A stretch of 47,231 nucleotides of DNA from CALCMJ01 sp964475415 (GTDB lineage: Bacteria > Bacteroidota > Bacteroidia > Chitinophagales > Saprospiraceae), in contig CAYYWZ010000027.1 in assembly GCA_964475415.1 (NCBI GenBank), forward strand, positions 1-47,231, written 5' to 3'. The position numbers and the translations under genes were made by a program. Position 1 is the stretch's first letter, and the number at the start of each line of letters is the position of its first letter. Shown one piece after another: positions 1 to 8,503 of the stretch. Under the pieces are notes generated by a model. It made no database searches and had not been told where the DNA came from. It worked only from the letters and a program-made list of their open reading frames with translations.

Positions 1-85
1 TAATTAAAATATCAGGATTATACTTAAGAATTTGTTCAGATTTTTTCCTGAAAGCTCCTTGACAATTCCAATATATTATTTTCAT
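1..85 (-). CDS. Endonuclease/exonuclease/phosphatase family protein, N-terminal fragment (runs off left edge)
   Basis: On the minus strand an ATG at 85-83 opens a frame that stays open to the window edge (28 codons). The peptide begins MKIIYWNCQGAFRKK and continues to ...YNPDILI. The WNCQGA start followed by a hydrophobic NPDILI strand is the usual opening of the EEP (DNase I-like) fold, in which the Asn of the first strand helps bind the catalytic metal. Only the first two strands are present, so the substrate cannot be told. The start lies 35 bases downstream of the hydrolase-OsmC gene on the same strand, so it could be the third gene of that operon. Confidence 0.6.
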   Translation of the reverse strand, partial: MKIIYWNCQGAFRKKSEQILKYNPDILI

Positions 86-120
86 CAAAGGCTCAATTTG
101 ATATTCAAATTAATTTAACA

Positions 121-1329
121 TTACAAATAACTAGAATGCACCTTCAGATTACCGAAAATCGTTCTATGTACTGGACATCGATCCGCTATCTCTAGCAGTC
201 TATCTTTTTGAGTGGTATCTAGATCTCCTTCGAACTCCAGTACTTTTTGTATTTCCTCTATTCTTTTTTCTGCTTCGGTACAAGACTCACAATCTTCACG
301 ATAAGATCTATTATAGGATAAGTGGACTTTGACATTCTGCAGATCCCACTTCTTTCTTCTAGCATACATCTGTAAGGTCATAGCCGTACATGCACCTAGA
401 GCAGCATTCAATAGTTCATAAGGAGAAGGTCCGAAGTCATTACCGCCTAAAGATTCTGACTCATCAGCAAGTATCCCATGTCTTCCAGCCAAGATTTCCG
501 TGGTAAATCCTACATTCCCGAGCTGCGCAACTACTTGCTGCTCTGTTGTTAATTTTGCTTTGGCTTCTATATCTATATATCTTCTGACCCATGAAGAGAT
601 TACATTGCCAGTGTAATATGCATCATCTTTGTTGGTCAGCATATGATCAGCATGATCCAAGGTCACAAAACTCTTAGGGTGCATGGCAGCATGATATATT
701 TTAGCAGCATTATCTATTCCTACTATACTATCTTGAGGCGAATGCAAAATCAAAATAGCCTTATTAAGATCTTTGACAATCTTATACATATCCTTCGTTC
801 TAAGGTCTTCTAGAAATTGTTTTTTAATTACAAATTTCCTCCCACCAATAGAAATATCAGCACTTCCTTTTTCTTCTATTTCATCTAGATCACAGCCAAA
901 CAAATGGGTAACATGTTCTGGTTCTGAAGGAGCCCCCACAGTAGCTACAGCTTGTACAGAGTCTAATTCTTTAGCAGCAAATACAGATGCTGCGCCACCG
1001 AGACTATGTCCTACAATGATCTTAGGCGCAGCGTAATTATCTTCTAAGAATTTTGCTGCTGCCTTTATATCGTTTACATTAGTTGTAAAGTTAGTATCAG
1101 AAAAAGATCCTTCACTTTGTCCTAAGCCTGTAAAATCAAACCTTAGTACGGCGATACCATTAAGCGTAAGGGATCTAGCAATATGTCTGGATGCATTTAG
1201 GTTTTTACTGCCAGTAAATACATGGGCAAAAATTGCATAAGCTTCGGGTTTCTTAGCTAAAGGTAACTCTACCCTTCCAGAAAGTTCAAAGCCTCTTTCA
1301 TTCTTAAATTTTACATTCTTAATTGCCAT
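121..1329 (-). CDS. Bifunctional alpha/beta hydrolase - OsmC family protein
   Basis: This 402-residue cytoplasmic protein is a two-domain fusion. Residues 1-255 are an alpha/beta hydrolase with nucleophile Ser109 in GHSLGG, a likely acid at Asp200 (HSPQDS) and a likely base at His229 (DHADHML). Residues 265-402 are an OsmC/Ohr-like domain with the expected two cysteines, Cys314 (LGACTAM) and Cys385 (ADRCPVHRT), which in the family reduce organic hydroperoxides. This architecture is known in Bacteroidota and Proteobacteria, but the hydrolase substrate is not. An acyl or peroxide-linked substrate passed between the domains is only an inference. The gene starts 3 bases after the preceding hydrolase stops, so the two are probably co-transcribed. 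No signal peptide is visible. Confidence 0.9.
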   Translation of the reverse strand: MAIKNVKFKNERGFELSGRVELPLAKKPEAYAIFAHVFTGSKNLNASRHIARSLTLNGIAVLRFDFTGLGQSEGSFSDTNFTTNVNDIKAAAKFLEDNYAAPKIIVGHSLGGAASVFAAKELDSVQAVATVGAPSEPEHVTHLFGCDLDEIEEKGSADISIGGRKFVIKKQFLEDLRTKDMYKIVKDLNKAILILHSPQDSIVGIDNAAKIYHAAMHPKSFVTLDHADHMLTNKDDAYYTGNVISSWVRRYIDIEAKAKLTTEQQVVAQLGNVGFTTEILAGRHGILADESESLGGNDFGPSPYELLNAALGACTAMTLQMYARRKKWDLQNVKVHLSYNRSYREDCESCTEAEKRIEEIQKVLEFEGDLDTTQKDRLLEIADRCPVHRTIFGNLKVHSSYL

Positions 1330-1332
1330 AAA

Positions 1333-1995
1333 CTAATCTTTTATCCGCTCTTTAAAAAACTTTTCTAATACTATAGGATATACTTTATGCTCTCCTTTAA
1401 AATTTATAAATTCAAATTTCATTCCATGTTGCTCTATAATCCCCTTTACCCAATCTTCTCTTTCCTTAGTAAGGAAAATATCTTTGTCTCCCACAAAATG
1501 ATACAAGTCTGAACGGTTTATTTTGCTTATTTGATCATCCGTATACTCAATATCTTCTGGAACTGACCCCGCCCAGACAATGCAAACATCAAATTCTGGC
1601 ATCGATCGATGTATCCATCTCCATAAAGTTGCTGATCCCTGAGAAAATCCAAATAAGATTTTCTTGGCACCTTTAGGCAATTGGCTCAGATAATCATTGT
1701 ATAGCTTATCGAGATAGTTACAATTATCCTCTATTTCTGAAATTCTATTTTTCTTAGTCATCCAACTTGCTACTGGTCTTCCTGTGACACCTTCCCAATA
1801 AAACTTCGATAAACCCTCTGGTGCTACAATTAGATGATCATCTCCAGCCCAGCGAAACTTATCCACCATAGCTTCTGCTATCATTCCATATCCATGACAT
1901 GCAAACCAAAAGTACCTACATGATGTTATACTATTATCATTGGTATAATACTGTGCAGTTCTAGTAATTTTTATTTCATGTTCTATTTTATTCAT
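1333..1995 (-). CDS. Alpha/beta hydrolase, phospholipase/carboxylesterase-like serine esterase
   Basis: A 220-residue cytoplasmic esterase-like protein. The nucleophile is Ser118 in GFSQG, the Asp is probably Asp172 (VGDKDIF) and the His is His203 (KGEHKVYP). The order and spacing fit the small carboxylesterase/phospholipase family (YpfH/EstB type, about 220 residues). An N-terminal strand-turn (FACHGYG) would supply the oxyanion hole. The gene is the first of a minus-strand unit with the hydrolase-OsmC fusion, 3 bases apart, and is divergent from the oxidase subunit gene that starts 62 bases away. The substrate is unknown. Confidence 0.8.
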   Translation of the reverse strand: MNKIEHEIKITRTAQYYTNDNSITSCRYFWFACHGYGMIAEAMVDKFRWAGDDHLIVAPEGLSKFYWEGVTGRPVASWMTKKNRISEIEDNCNYLDKLYNDYLSQLPKGAKKILFGFSQGSATLWRWIHRSMPEFDVCIVWAGSVPEDIEYTDDQISKINRSDLYHFVGDKDIFLTKEREDWVKGIIEQHGMKFEFINFKGEHKVYPIVLEKFFKERIKD

Positions 1996-2057
1996 ATCTG
2001 GTACAGATAATTATATATATTTCCAATGTTCATTTTCAGTGAATATAAGTTATAAAG

Positions 2058-2654
2058 ATGTCGCAAGAAAAAAAATATTTAGTCCATCCCGAATACATCA
2101 TAATCTTTTTAGTACTAGCTGGAGTTACCGCCCTTTTCTTAGGATTTTCGGTTGCATATATGTACAATAGAATCCAGTTCGGTCTTCCTGCTGTCAAATT
2201 ACCTAATTTATTCTATTTCAATACAATTATCTTACTGACAACGAGCTATCTACTAACTAGGGCTAAGAAAGCTTATCTCGATGATGAGACGGTCAAATAT
2301 GAAAAGGTACTATGGTATACACTAGGTCTGACGGTACTGTTTCTTGTTCTACAAATCCTCGCATGGATGGAATTACATGCAATGAATATACAACTTAGCG
2401 GTTCGGATATGGGGTCCTACTTATACGTAATCTCCGGTATGCACTTTGTCCATGTAATAGCTGGTATTCCTTTTCTAGCATACTTTATATACGTGGCGCA
2501 TTACAGAATGAAGGAACCAGTAAGCGTTTTAATTTATTTTACTGATCCCAGCAAAAAAAGAAAACTTAACCTATTGACGCTATACTGGCATTTCCTAGAT
2601 TTCCTTTGGATCTATTTAGTTCTATTTTTTCTGGTCAATTATCTTATCAAATAA
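2058..2654 (+). CDS. Heme-copper oxidase subunit III family protein
   Basis: A 198-residue membrane protein with five predicted transmembrane helices, at roughly residues 12-34, 47-64, 83-104, 120-145 and 174-197. Family marks are SGMHFVHVIAGI in helix 4 and YWHFLDFLWIYLVLFF in the last helix, which match the conserved His/Glu/Trp pattern of CoxC/CyoC-type subunit III. Subunit III stabilises the oxidase and is not itself a heme carrier. No subunit I, II or IV gene is near, so this copy stands alone. It could serve an oxidase encoded elsewhere or be a diverged paralogue. It is transcribed divergently from the esterase gene. Confidence 0.85.
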   Translation: MSQEKKYLVHPEYIIIFLVLAGVTALFLGFSVAYMYNRIQFGLPAVKLPNLFYFNTIILLTTSYLLTRAKKAYLDDETVKYEKVLWYTLGLTVLFLVLQILAWMELHAMNIQLSGSDMGSYLYVISGMHFVHVIAGIPFLAYFIYVAHYRMKEPVSVLIYFTDPSKKRKLNLLTLYWHFLDFLWIYLVLFFLVNYLIK

Positions 2655-2863
2655 GTAGACTATAATGAGGTAATAGATGCTAGGATATATTCTATACCAA
2701 AATATAGTGGACTGTCACTGTATTCTAGATTTAATATTTCTATACATATCACTTTTTTTTAACATGTATAAACATTTAGTATCTTTTGGTGTTATTTGTC
2801 AGAAAGATAGGATTCTAGCTAGATTCTAAGCTCTAACTATAATAGTCTACTATCTTAATTAGT

Positions 2864-2871
2864 TATATTTG
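2864..2871 (+). promoter_or_regulatory. Bacteroidota-type -7 box (TATATTTG) of the TlpA-like gene
   Basis: TATATTTG matches the TAnnTTTG box of Bacteroidota promoters. It lies 23 bases before the ATG at 2895. No clear TTG appears at the -33 position. The 240-base gap between the oxidase gene and this one holds nothing else I can support. Confidence 0.55.
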
Positions 2872-2894
2872 CATATTATAAAAAAGAACTTACA

Positions 2895-4007
2895 ATGAAA
2901 AATATAAAACTCTTACTTCTAGTATTTATAAGTTGTGTACTTCTCTACTCATGTGGATCAGATTCAGGAACAACAATCAAGGGAGAAATTGCTGACGCAA
3001 CTAATATGACAGCTTACTTTGACAAAACAGGTGCTGATAACATTTCTCAACCTCTAGGTAAAACAGATACAGATGCTAGGGGTTCCTTCAAGTTTAATTT
3101 CCCTGAAGGTCTAGATGCAGGTACGTACAGAGTTCGTATAGGAGCTAAATCTGCTGAATTAGTACTTATGGGTACCGAAAAAGAAATAGTCCTAGGTGGT
3201 AATCTAAGTGACCTTTCTCAATTTAAATACAACATAGAAGGTTCAGAGTTTAGTAAAGAGTATAATGCTATACTTAACCAATACTATAGTCGAGAGTTAC
3301 CTGTAAAAGATCTACAAAAAATGCTTATAAATGACTTAGATCCGCTTTTAGCTATGCCTATAGCTATTAAGGTTTTTAAGAATAGTCCGACTTATGCACA
3401 GATACACAGCTCTATCTGTTCTAGATTATCTGAAAAATACCCAGAATTAGATTGTACAAAAACCTATGAGCAGATGGTTGCTCAACTGAAGGCTACTGCT
3501 GCGAGATCTTCGGGAAAAAAATACAATGTAAAAGTGGGTGACATGGCTCCTGAAATAGCTATGCCTAATCCATCTGGAAAAACATATAAGTTAAGTGACC
3601 TTAAGGGGAAAGTTGTCCTACTAGATTTCTGGGCTAGCTGGTGTGGACCTTGTAGACGGGCTAATCCTCATGTTGTGGAGACTTATAATAAGTATAAAGA
3701 TCAGGGCTTTGTGGTGTTCAATGTTTCTCTTGATGGCCTAGATACAAGGACTAAATCCAGACTTAAGACTGCGGAAGCCATTGACAAAAAGATGAAAGAC
3801 TCTAAGAGAAGATGGATAGATGCTATAGCTAAAGACAAACTAGCTTGGGATTATCATGTTTCTGATCTAAAGAAATGGGAGTCTTCTGCTGCAAAAGAAT
3901 ATGGTGTAAGAAGTATACCTACAACTTTTCTCATAGATAGAGACGGTAAGATTGCTTCTCTCAATCCCAGAAATAACTTAGAAGCTGAATTACTGAAGTT
4001 TTTGTAA
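2895..4007 (+). CDS. TlpA-like thioredoxin-fold lipoprotein with DUF4369-like N-domain
   Basis: A 370-residue predicted lipoprotein. The signal peptide ends in a lipobox (LLYSC, lipidated Cys20), so the protein should sit in an outer or inner membrane facing the periplasm. Residues 25-115 look like the beta-rich DUF4369-type domain common in Bacteroidota TlpA proteins. Residues 213-370 are a TlpA/ResA thioredoxin fold with the redox pair Cys250-Gly-Pro-Cys253 (WASWCGPC) and cis-Pro342 (SIPTT). The stretch 283-333 is a longer, charged insertion than usual. In this family the role is thiol reduction, for example in cytochrome maturation or oxidative defence; the partner is not evident. It follows a TAnnTTTG promoter and ends at a strong hairpin terminator. 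Confidence 0.9.
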   Translation: MKNIKLLLLVFISCVLLYSCGSDSGTTIKGEIADATNMTAYFDKTGADNISQPLGKTDTDARGSFKFNFPEGLDAGTYRVRIGAKSAELVLMGTEKEIVLGGNLSDLSQFKYNIEGSEFSKEYNAILNQYYSRELPVKDLQKMLINDLDPLLAMPIAIKVFKNSPTYAQIHSSICSRLSEKYPELDCTKTYEQMVAQLKATAARSSGKKYNVKVGDMAPEIAMPNPSGKTYKLSDLKGKVVLLDFWASWCGPCRRANPHVVETYNKYKDQGFVVFNVSLDGLDTRTKSRLKTAEAIDKKMKDSKRRWIDAIAKDKLAWDYHVSDLKKWESSAAKEYGVRSIPTTFLIDRDGKIASLNPRNNLEAELLKFL

Positions 4008-4028
4008 GATAAAAGGCTATAAAAGTTT

Positions 4029-4072
4029 AAAATAGATCATTTAAGATTAACGTCTGAGTGATCTATTTTTTT
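4029..4072. terminator. Bidirectional hairpin terminator between converging genes
   Basis: AAAATAGATCA at 4029-4039 pairs perfectly with TGATCTATTTT at 4059-4069 (11 bp, 19-base loop) and is followed by a T-run to 4072. It lies between the TlpA-like gene ending at 4007 and the methyltransferase gene ending at 4076 on the other strand, so it can serve both. Confidence 0.75.
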
Positions 4073-4075
4073 GTC

Positions 4076-4831
4076 CTATTGTCTAGCTTTTATTTCCGCA
4101 CATAGTATACCACAGGCTACCGCAGCATTAAGTGATTCTACTGAACCAAAGGACGGTATTTTGAATGTTTTACTAAGTATTGCCTTTGTTGATGCTTGCA
4201 AACCTTTTCCCTCGTTTCCTATAACTAGTATTCCCGCAGGAACACTTTCTACATCAAAAATATTTTTTCCTGACATATCTGCACCATAGATACTAACTCC
4301 GATCTTTCTTAGATCTTCCGCATCCATAGTATGAAGTCCTATCTTAGTCAGCGTACCCATAGAGGATTGTACTACCTTAGGATTATAAAAGTCGGCAGAA
4401 CCTGCAGATCTTATTACAGCAGAAAAACCAAACCAAGCGGCTATTCTTATAATATTTCCCACATTTCCTGGATCTTGGACATCATCAAGGTAAATAGCAT
4501 TACACTTAGCTATTTCTTCGACATCTAGACTATAATTTAGCTTTTGTAAAACCATCAAGACATCTGAAGGATTTCTAAACCCTGAGATCTTAGACATGTT
4601 TTTTTCAGTGGCTTCTACTATTTTATATGGGATATCTGATAATAATGTTTTATTTTCACCCAACCATGCTGAAGTAGCTATAAGATGTTCTATATTAAGG
4701 GACTTATTTATTACGAATTCTTTACATATCTTATCTCCTTCTGCAATGAAATTGTTATATTTTTTTCGAAACTTTGCCTGATGCAACGAACGAACGTATT
4801 TTTCTAAAGCTATAGACCACTTATGTATCAT
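4076..4831 (-). CDS. TrmH/SpoU family RNA 2'-O-methyltransferase
   Basis: A 251-residue SPOUT enzyme that uses S-adenosylmethionine to methylate a ribose 2'-OH in tRNA or rRNA. Residues 1-95 are the substrate-binding N-domain (L30e-like). The catalytic domain carries all three SpoU motifs: motif 1 DPGNVGNIIR (120-129, with catalytic Arg129), motif 2 IGNEGKG (204-210) and motif 3 IPSFGSVESLNAAVA (225-239). These form the trefoil knot. Its divergent position next to a BamA/TamA-type gene is a familiar arrangement in Bacteroidota. The exact target nucleotide (rRNA as in RlmB, or tRNA) cannot be read from the sequence. Confidence 0.9.
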   Translation of the reverse strand: MIHKWSIALEKYVRSLHQAKFRKKYNNFIAEGDKICKEFVINKSLNIEHLIATSAWLGENKTLLSDIPYKIVEATEKNMSKISGFRNPSDVLMVLQKLNYSLDVEEIAKCNAIYLDDVQDPGNVGNIIRIAAWFGFSAVIRSAGSADFYNPKVVQSSMGTLTKIGLHTMDAEDLRKIGVSIYGADMSGKNIFDVESVPAGILVIGNEGKGLQASTKAILSKTFKIPSFGSVESLNAAVACGILCAEIKARQ

Positions 4832-4939
4832 GAATAATAGAATATATGTAAAAAAGAAAAATGCTAATCTATTGTTAATTAGAACATTTTAAAAGCTCAA
4901 AAATAGAAAGTAAAACGTTTTTGTTTCGTAAAATTCTAC

Positions 4940-7240
4940 ATGAAGATATTTTATTTCATCATACTATCCTCTATATTCTTTGCTACTTGTTCTCCATATA
5001 AGTACCTAGCAGAGGACGAGACCCTTCTCGCTGAGAATAATATCAAATTCGTAGATGGAGAAAACATAGATAACAAATCAGACTTCAGACTAGAGTTAGA
5101 TACCTATATAAAACAAAAACCCAATACAAATTATCTATGGTTTTTCCCTAGAGAAACTTTCTACTACAAAAACAAATTTAAAACTGCTGCTGAAGTTCCT
5201 AGTATCTATGATGAACAACTAGCTATAGCCTCAGCTGAAACTTTACAAAAATATCTTAGGAATGTAAAAGGCTATTATGACGCAGAAGTAAGTTATGAAG
5301 CTGACTCATATAATAAAGAGACGGCAGTAGATTATATTATAACGACTGGCAAGAGATACACAATCAGAAGTATAGAGTATATCGGTGAAGATACTGGTGT
5401 TATCAACGAAATAAAATCTATAAAAGCTGAATCTATCATACAGCCTGGATTACCTCTAGACGCGGACCTCTTCAATAGTGAGAAATCTAGATTAGTTTCT
5501 TATCTACAAAACATAGGATATGCTAACTTCAACCCTAGCTATCTAGAAGTAAAAGGAGACAGCTCTAATAATGACAACACAGTAGATGTTTTTATAAATA
5601 TCAAAAAGCCTACTAACATTGAGAAATTTGTCAAATACTCCATTGGTGAAATAAATGTATACACAGATTTCCACCAAGATCAAGACACAAGTTTATTGAG
5701 TAATACAATCTTGTTTGATAAAAACTTTAGAAAAGAACAATCAGAATATGTTATCAAGCCCAAAGCAATCAACAAGGTCGTGTTCGTCCAACCTGGAGAT
5801 CTTTATAACAGAGATGATCGTTACAAGACGCTGAGAAAACTATCTGATCTAGGAACCTATAAGTTCGCTAATGTATCTCCATTTATCTTACCTGGAAAAG
5901 ACTCTCTCATTAACTATAATATTCTCTTAACTCCACATGAAAAGAAATATGTTACTGACCTAGGATCTAATCTATTCTATTCTACAATTAATACTTTATC
6001 AAGAAAATTGTTTGGTTTTTCTGTAGGTGGGGCTCTCCAAGATAGAAACTTTTTTGGAGGAGCTGAGAGCAATAGATTGTCAGCAGAAATAGGTTTTGAA
6101 TTTGAGATTCTTAACAATAGCCTTAGTACTAACACCCTAAGTATTTCTCTACAAGACAATTTAGAAATACCTAGATTTGTAGATTGGATAGGCTCTGTAA
6201 AACTTCTCAAAAACACTGGCTTACTTAGACCTAAATGGTATCAAGATATCAAAGACGACACCAAAACAAATATAGGAATTGGCTATAGTTTTCAGCAAAT
6301 CCTTAACCAATATAATATTTCGGTTATTAATGCATCTTACGGATTTACCTACCAACCTAACAAAGATGAGAAGCTAGATCTCATCCAGATAGGACTAAAT
6401 TGGTTCAACTATGATCTTAAGCCAGATTTCATAAATAATGTTATTCAAGATAATCCGCTTCTGCAGAGAAGTTTTGAGAATGCTTTTATATCTGGCTTCC
6501 TCTTCCAAGAGCTTTCGTATTTTAAGAAGTCTGTCATATCTCCTAGAAGCACTTGGGCTTTTATCGGTTCTTTTGAGATATCAGGCTTAGAGACCTACAT
6601 TGCAAATTCATTATTTAATGTTGCTACTGGCTCTGATGACACATGGAAAATATCCGACGACTTACAGTTTGCTAACTATGTACGTCTGCAACTAGACTGG
6701 CGGAATTATAGGAAGGTGACACAACAATCCGTTTTTGCCTCTAGATTTTATTTCGGTATTGCTGTCCCCTATGCTGATGATATTGTTAATCCTTATATTA
6801 AACAACTATATGTAGGAGGACCTAACAGTATAAGAGCATGGCAGTCCAGAGAATTAGGTCCAGGAAGTTATTCAGAAAAATTACTTAATCCTGTACGAGG
6901 ACAAGCTTTCTATCAAACTGGAGATCTGAAGCTTGAATTCAATTTTGAATACAGGTTCGATATGTTCTGGCTCTTTGAAGGTGCATTTTTTCTAGATGGT
7001 GGAAATGTATGGACCCTAAGATCAGATGTGGATCGTGTAGGTTCTAAAATTAGTAGTAATTTTATAGATGATATAGCCTTAGGAATCGGCTGGGGACTTA
7101 GATGGGATCTTACCTATTTTGTTATTCGATCTGACTTTGGATATCCTCTGCGCTACCCTTTTGATGATCTGGGTAAGCAATGGAACTTCGACTATGTTGG
7201 TTTTGGTAATGTAAATATTGCTGTAAATTATCCATTCTAA
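4940..7240 (+). CDS. tamL: BamA/TamA family outer-membrane protein, lipoprotein variant (TamL)
   Basis: A 766-residue outer-membrane protein of the Omp85 superfamily. The signal sequence ends in a lipobox (FFATC, Cys17), which is the hallmark of TamL, the lipidated TamA homologue of Bacteroidota. The motif IKQKPNTNYLW (about residues 54-64) also resembles the conserved IxQKPN segment of that group. Residues about 25-330 should form POTRA domains and residues about 350-766 the 16-stranded barrel. The region with GGPNSIRAWQSRELG (about 627-641) is the conserved (V/I)RGF-like loop-6 motif, here IRAW. The C-terminus ends in Phe as expected for a barrel. No TamB gene follows directly; an SRPBCC gene does. 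Confidence 0.88.
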   Translation: MKIFYFIILSSIFFATCSPYKYLAEDETLLAENNIKFVDGENIDNKSDFRLELDTYIKQKPNTNYLWFFPRETFYYKNKFKTAAEVPSIYDEQLAIASAETLQKYLRNVKGYYDAEVSYEADSYNKETAVDYIITTGKRYTIRSIEYIGEDTGVINEIKSIKAESIIQPGLPLDADLFNSEKSRLVSYLQNIGYANFNPSYLEVKGDSSNNDNTVDVFINIKKPTNIEKFVKYSIGEINVYTDFHQDQDTSLLSNTILFDKNFRKEQSEYVIKPKAINKVVFVQPGDLYNRDDRYKTLRKLSDLGTYKFANVSPFILPGKDSLINYNILLTPHEKKYVTDLGSNLFYSTINTLSRKLFGFSVGGALQDRNFFGGAESNRLSAEIGFEFEILNNSLSTNTLSISLQDNLEIPRFVDWIGSVKLLKNTGLLRPKWYQDIKDDTKTNIGIGYSFQQILNQYNISVINASYGFTYQPNKDEKLDLIQIGLNWFNYDLKPDFINNVIQDNPLLQRSFENAFISGFLFQELSYFKKSVISPRSTWAFIGSFEISGLETYIANSLFNVATGSDDTWKISDDLQFANYVRLQLDWRNYRKVTQQSVFASRFYFGIAVPYADDIVNPYIKQLYVGGPNSIRAWQSRELGPGSYSEKLLNPVRGQAFYQTGDLKLEFNFEYRFDMFWLFEGAFFLDGGNVWTLRSDVDRVGSKISSNFIDDIALGIGWGLRWDLTYFVIRSDFGYPLRYPFDDLGKQWNFDYVGFGNVNIAVNYPF

Positions 7241-7299
7241 GCTATCCTATAAAGACCGTCTTCAATTCGTCTTAACCTTGCTTCTCTTGATTAGAAGAT

Positions 7300-7338
7300 T
7301 TAAGGATTTCAAAATAAAAAGCCAGTTTAAATCCTTAA
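7300..7338. repeat. Inverted repeat downstream of tamL
   Basis: TTAAGGATTT (7300-7309) is matched by its reverse complement AAATCCTTAA (7329-7338), a 10-bp stem with a 19-base loop. It sits in the 127-base gap between tamL and the SRPBCC gene. There is no T-run after it, so it is either a weak terminator or a structured leader of the next gene. Confidence 0.35.
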
Positions 7339-7367
7339 CTGTTAATAAGCTATAAAGAAAACTCAAA

Positions 7368-7820
7368 ATGAAATTTAAATGTACAGTAAGCATTAATGCC
7401 TCTATAGAACAAGTAGTATTACTATTTGATAACGTAGATAATCTTCATCATTGGCAAGAAGGATTTATAAGTCATAAGTATCTAGCTCACAAGTCTCCTA
7501 ATAATCATTCCAAGGCTAGGTTAGTTTATAAAATGGGTGGAAAGCCTATGGAACTTATAGAGACTATCCACACTAAGAACTTACCTGAAGAATTATTTGC
7601 TAGCTATGAACATATCCATATGGACAATACTATGCTTAGTTCTTTCGTCTCTATAGATGATAAGCTCACAAGGTTCAATGTAATAATAGAATATACAGTC
7701 TTCCATAGTTTCTTACCTAAGATGATGGCAAAGTTTTTTCCTGGCATGTTCAGAAAACAAACTCAAAAATGGTTAGATAATTTCAAGATTTTTGTAGAAT
7801 CAGAATCTAGTAAGGATTAA
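7368..7820 (+). CDS. SRPBCC (START/polyketide cyclase-like) family protein
   Basis: A 150-residue protein with the helix-grip pattern of SRPBCC proteins. It opens with a strand leading to SIEQVVLLFDNVDNLHHWQEG, has a central set of beta strands, and closes with a long C-terminal helix (QTQKWLDNFKIFVES). These proteins bind a hydrophobic ligand in a deep pocket; the ligand here is unknown. The protein has no signal peptide and is probably cytoplasmic. It converges with nth, 41 bases apart, with no strong terminator between them. Confidence 0.75.
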   Translation: MKFKCTVSINASIEQVVLLFDNVDNLHHWQEGFISHKYLAHKSPNNHSKARLVYKMGGKPMELIETIHTKNLPEELFASYEHIHMDNTMLSSFVSIDDKLTRFNVIIEYTVFHSFLPKMMAKFFPGMFRKQTQKWLDNFKIFVESESSKD

Positions 7821-7861
7821 AAAAAATTGACATAAAAGGCCCACTAAAAATACGCTCGCAA

Positions 7862-8497
7862 TTAAGTAAACATACTTCGTCTACCGTACTTACTACAGAT
7901 GGGACATTTTTTAGGATCATGACCACGAGCAGGGCAATATTCTCTACCAAAAAATATAATTTGAAGATGTAGCTTATTCCACAATTCTTTGGGATACAAT
8001 CTTTTCAGATCTTTCTCGGTTTTTACGACATTTTTCCCTGTACTCAATTTCCACCGATAAGCAAGTCTATGAATATGCGTATCTACCGGAAATGCGGGAA
8101 TCCCAAAAGCTTGGGATACAACAACAGATGCAGTCTTATGCCCTACACCTGGCAACTCTTCTAATAAGGCCATGTCTTCCGGTACAGCACCATCATACTT
8201 TTCTATCAAAATTTCAGAAAGCCTATGTATAGCTTTAGACTTCTGAGGAGATAAACCACAGGGTCTGATGATTGCCTTGATTTCCTCTACCTCTAGTTTC
8301 ACCATATCGAAAGGATTATCTGCCTTAGCATATAATGCCGGTGTCGTCTTGTTCACCCGAACGTCTGTGCATTGCGCTGATAACAACACTGCAACAAGAA
8401 GTGTATATGGATCTTTATGATTCAGAGGTACGATCATTTCAGGATAATTCTTTTCTAAGATCGATGCGATATCATTAGCTATTTCTTGTTTGGTCAT
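7862..8497 (-). CDS. nth: Endonuclease III, base-excision DNA glycosylase/AP lyase
   Basis: A 211-residue HhH-GPD glycosylase that removes oxidised pyrimidines and nicks the abasic site. The helix-hairpin-helix is LPGVGHKTA with the Schiff-base Lys121, and the catalytic Asp is Asp139 in FPVDTHIHRLAYR. Both are intact. The C-terminal iron-sulfur region is altered: I find Cys188, Cys198 and Cys201 but no fourth cysteine, and the first spacing is nine residues rather than the six of E. coli Nth. The gene is the last of a minus-strand operon, starting 6 bases after the acyl-CoA reductase stop. Confidence 0.92.
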   Translation of the reverse strand: MTKQEIANDIASILEKNYPEMIVPLNHKDPYTLLVAVLLSAQCTDVRVNKTTPALYAKADNPFDMVKLEVEEIKAIIRPCGLSPQKSKAIHRLSEILIEKYDGAVPEDMALLEELPGVGHKTASVVVSQAFGIPAFPVDTHIHRLAYRWKLSTGKNVVKTEKDLKRLYPKELWNKLHLQIIFFGREYCPARGHDPKKCPICSKYGRRSMFT

Positions 8498-8503
8498 AAG
8501 GTG

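Noticed and set aside
773..1036. Open plus-strand frame of 87 codons inside the hydrolase-OsmC gene
   Set aside because: It lies wholly antisense to a well-supported gene and shows no protein-like pattern.
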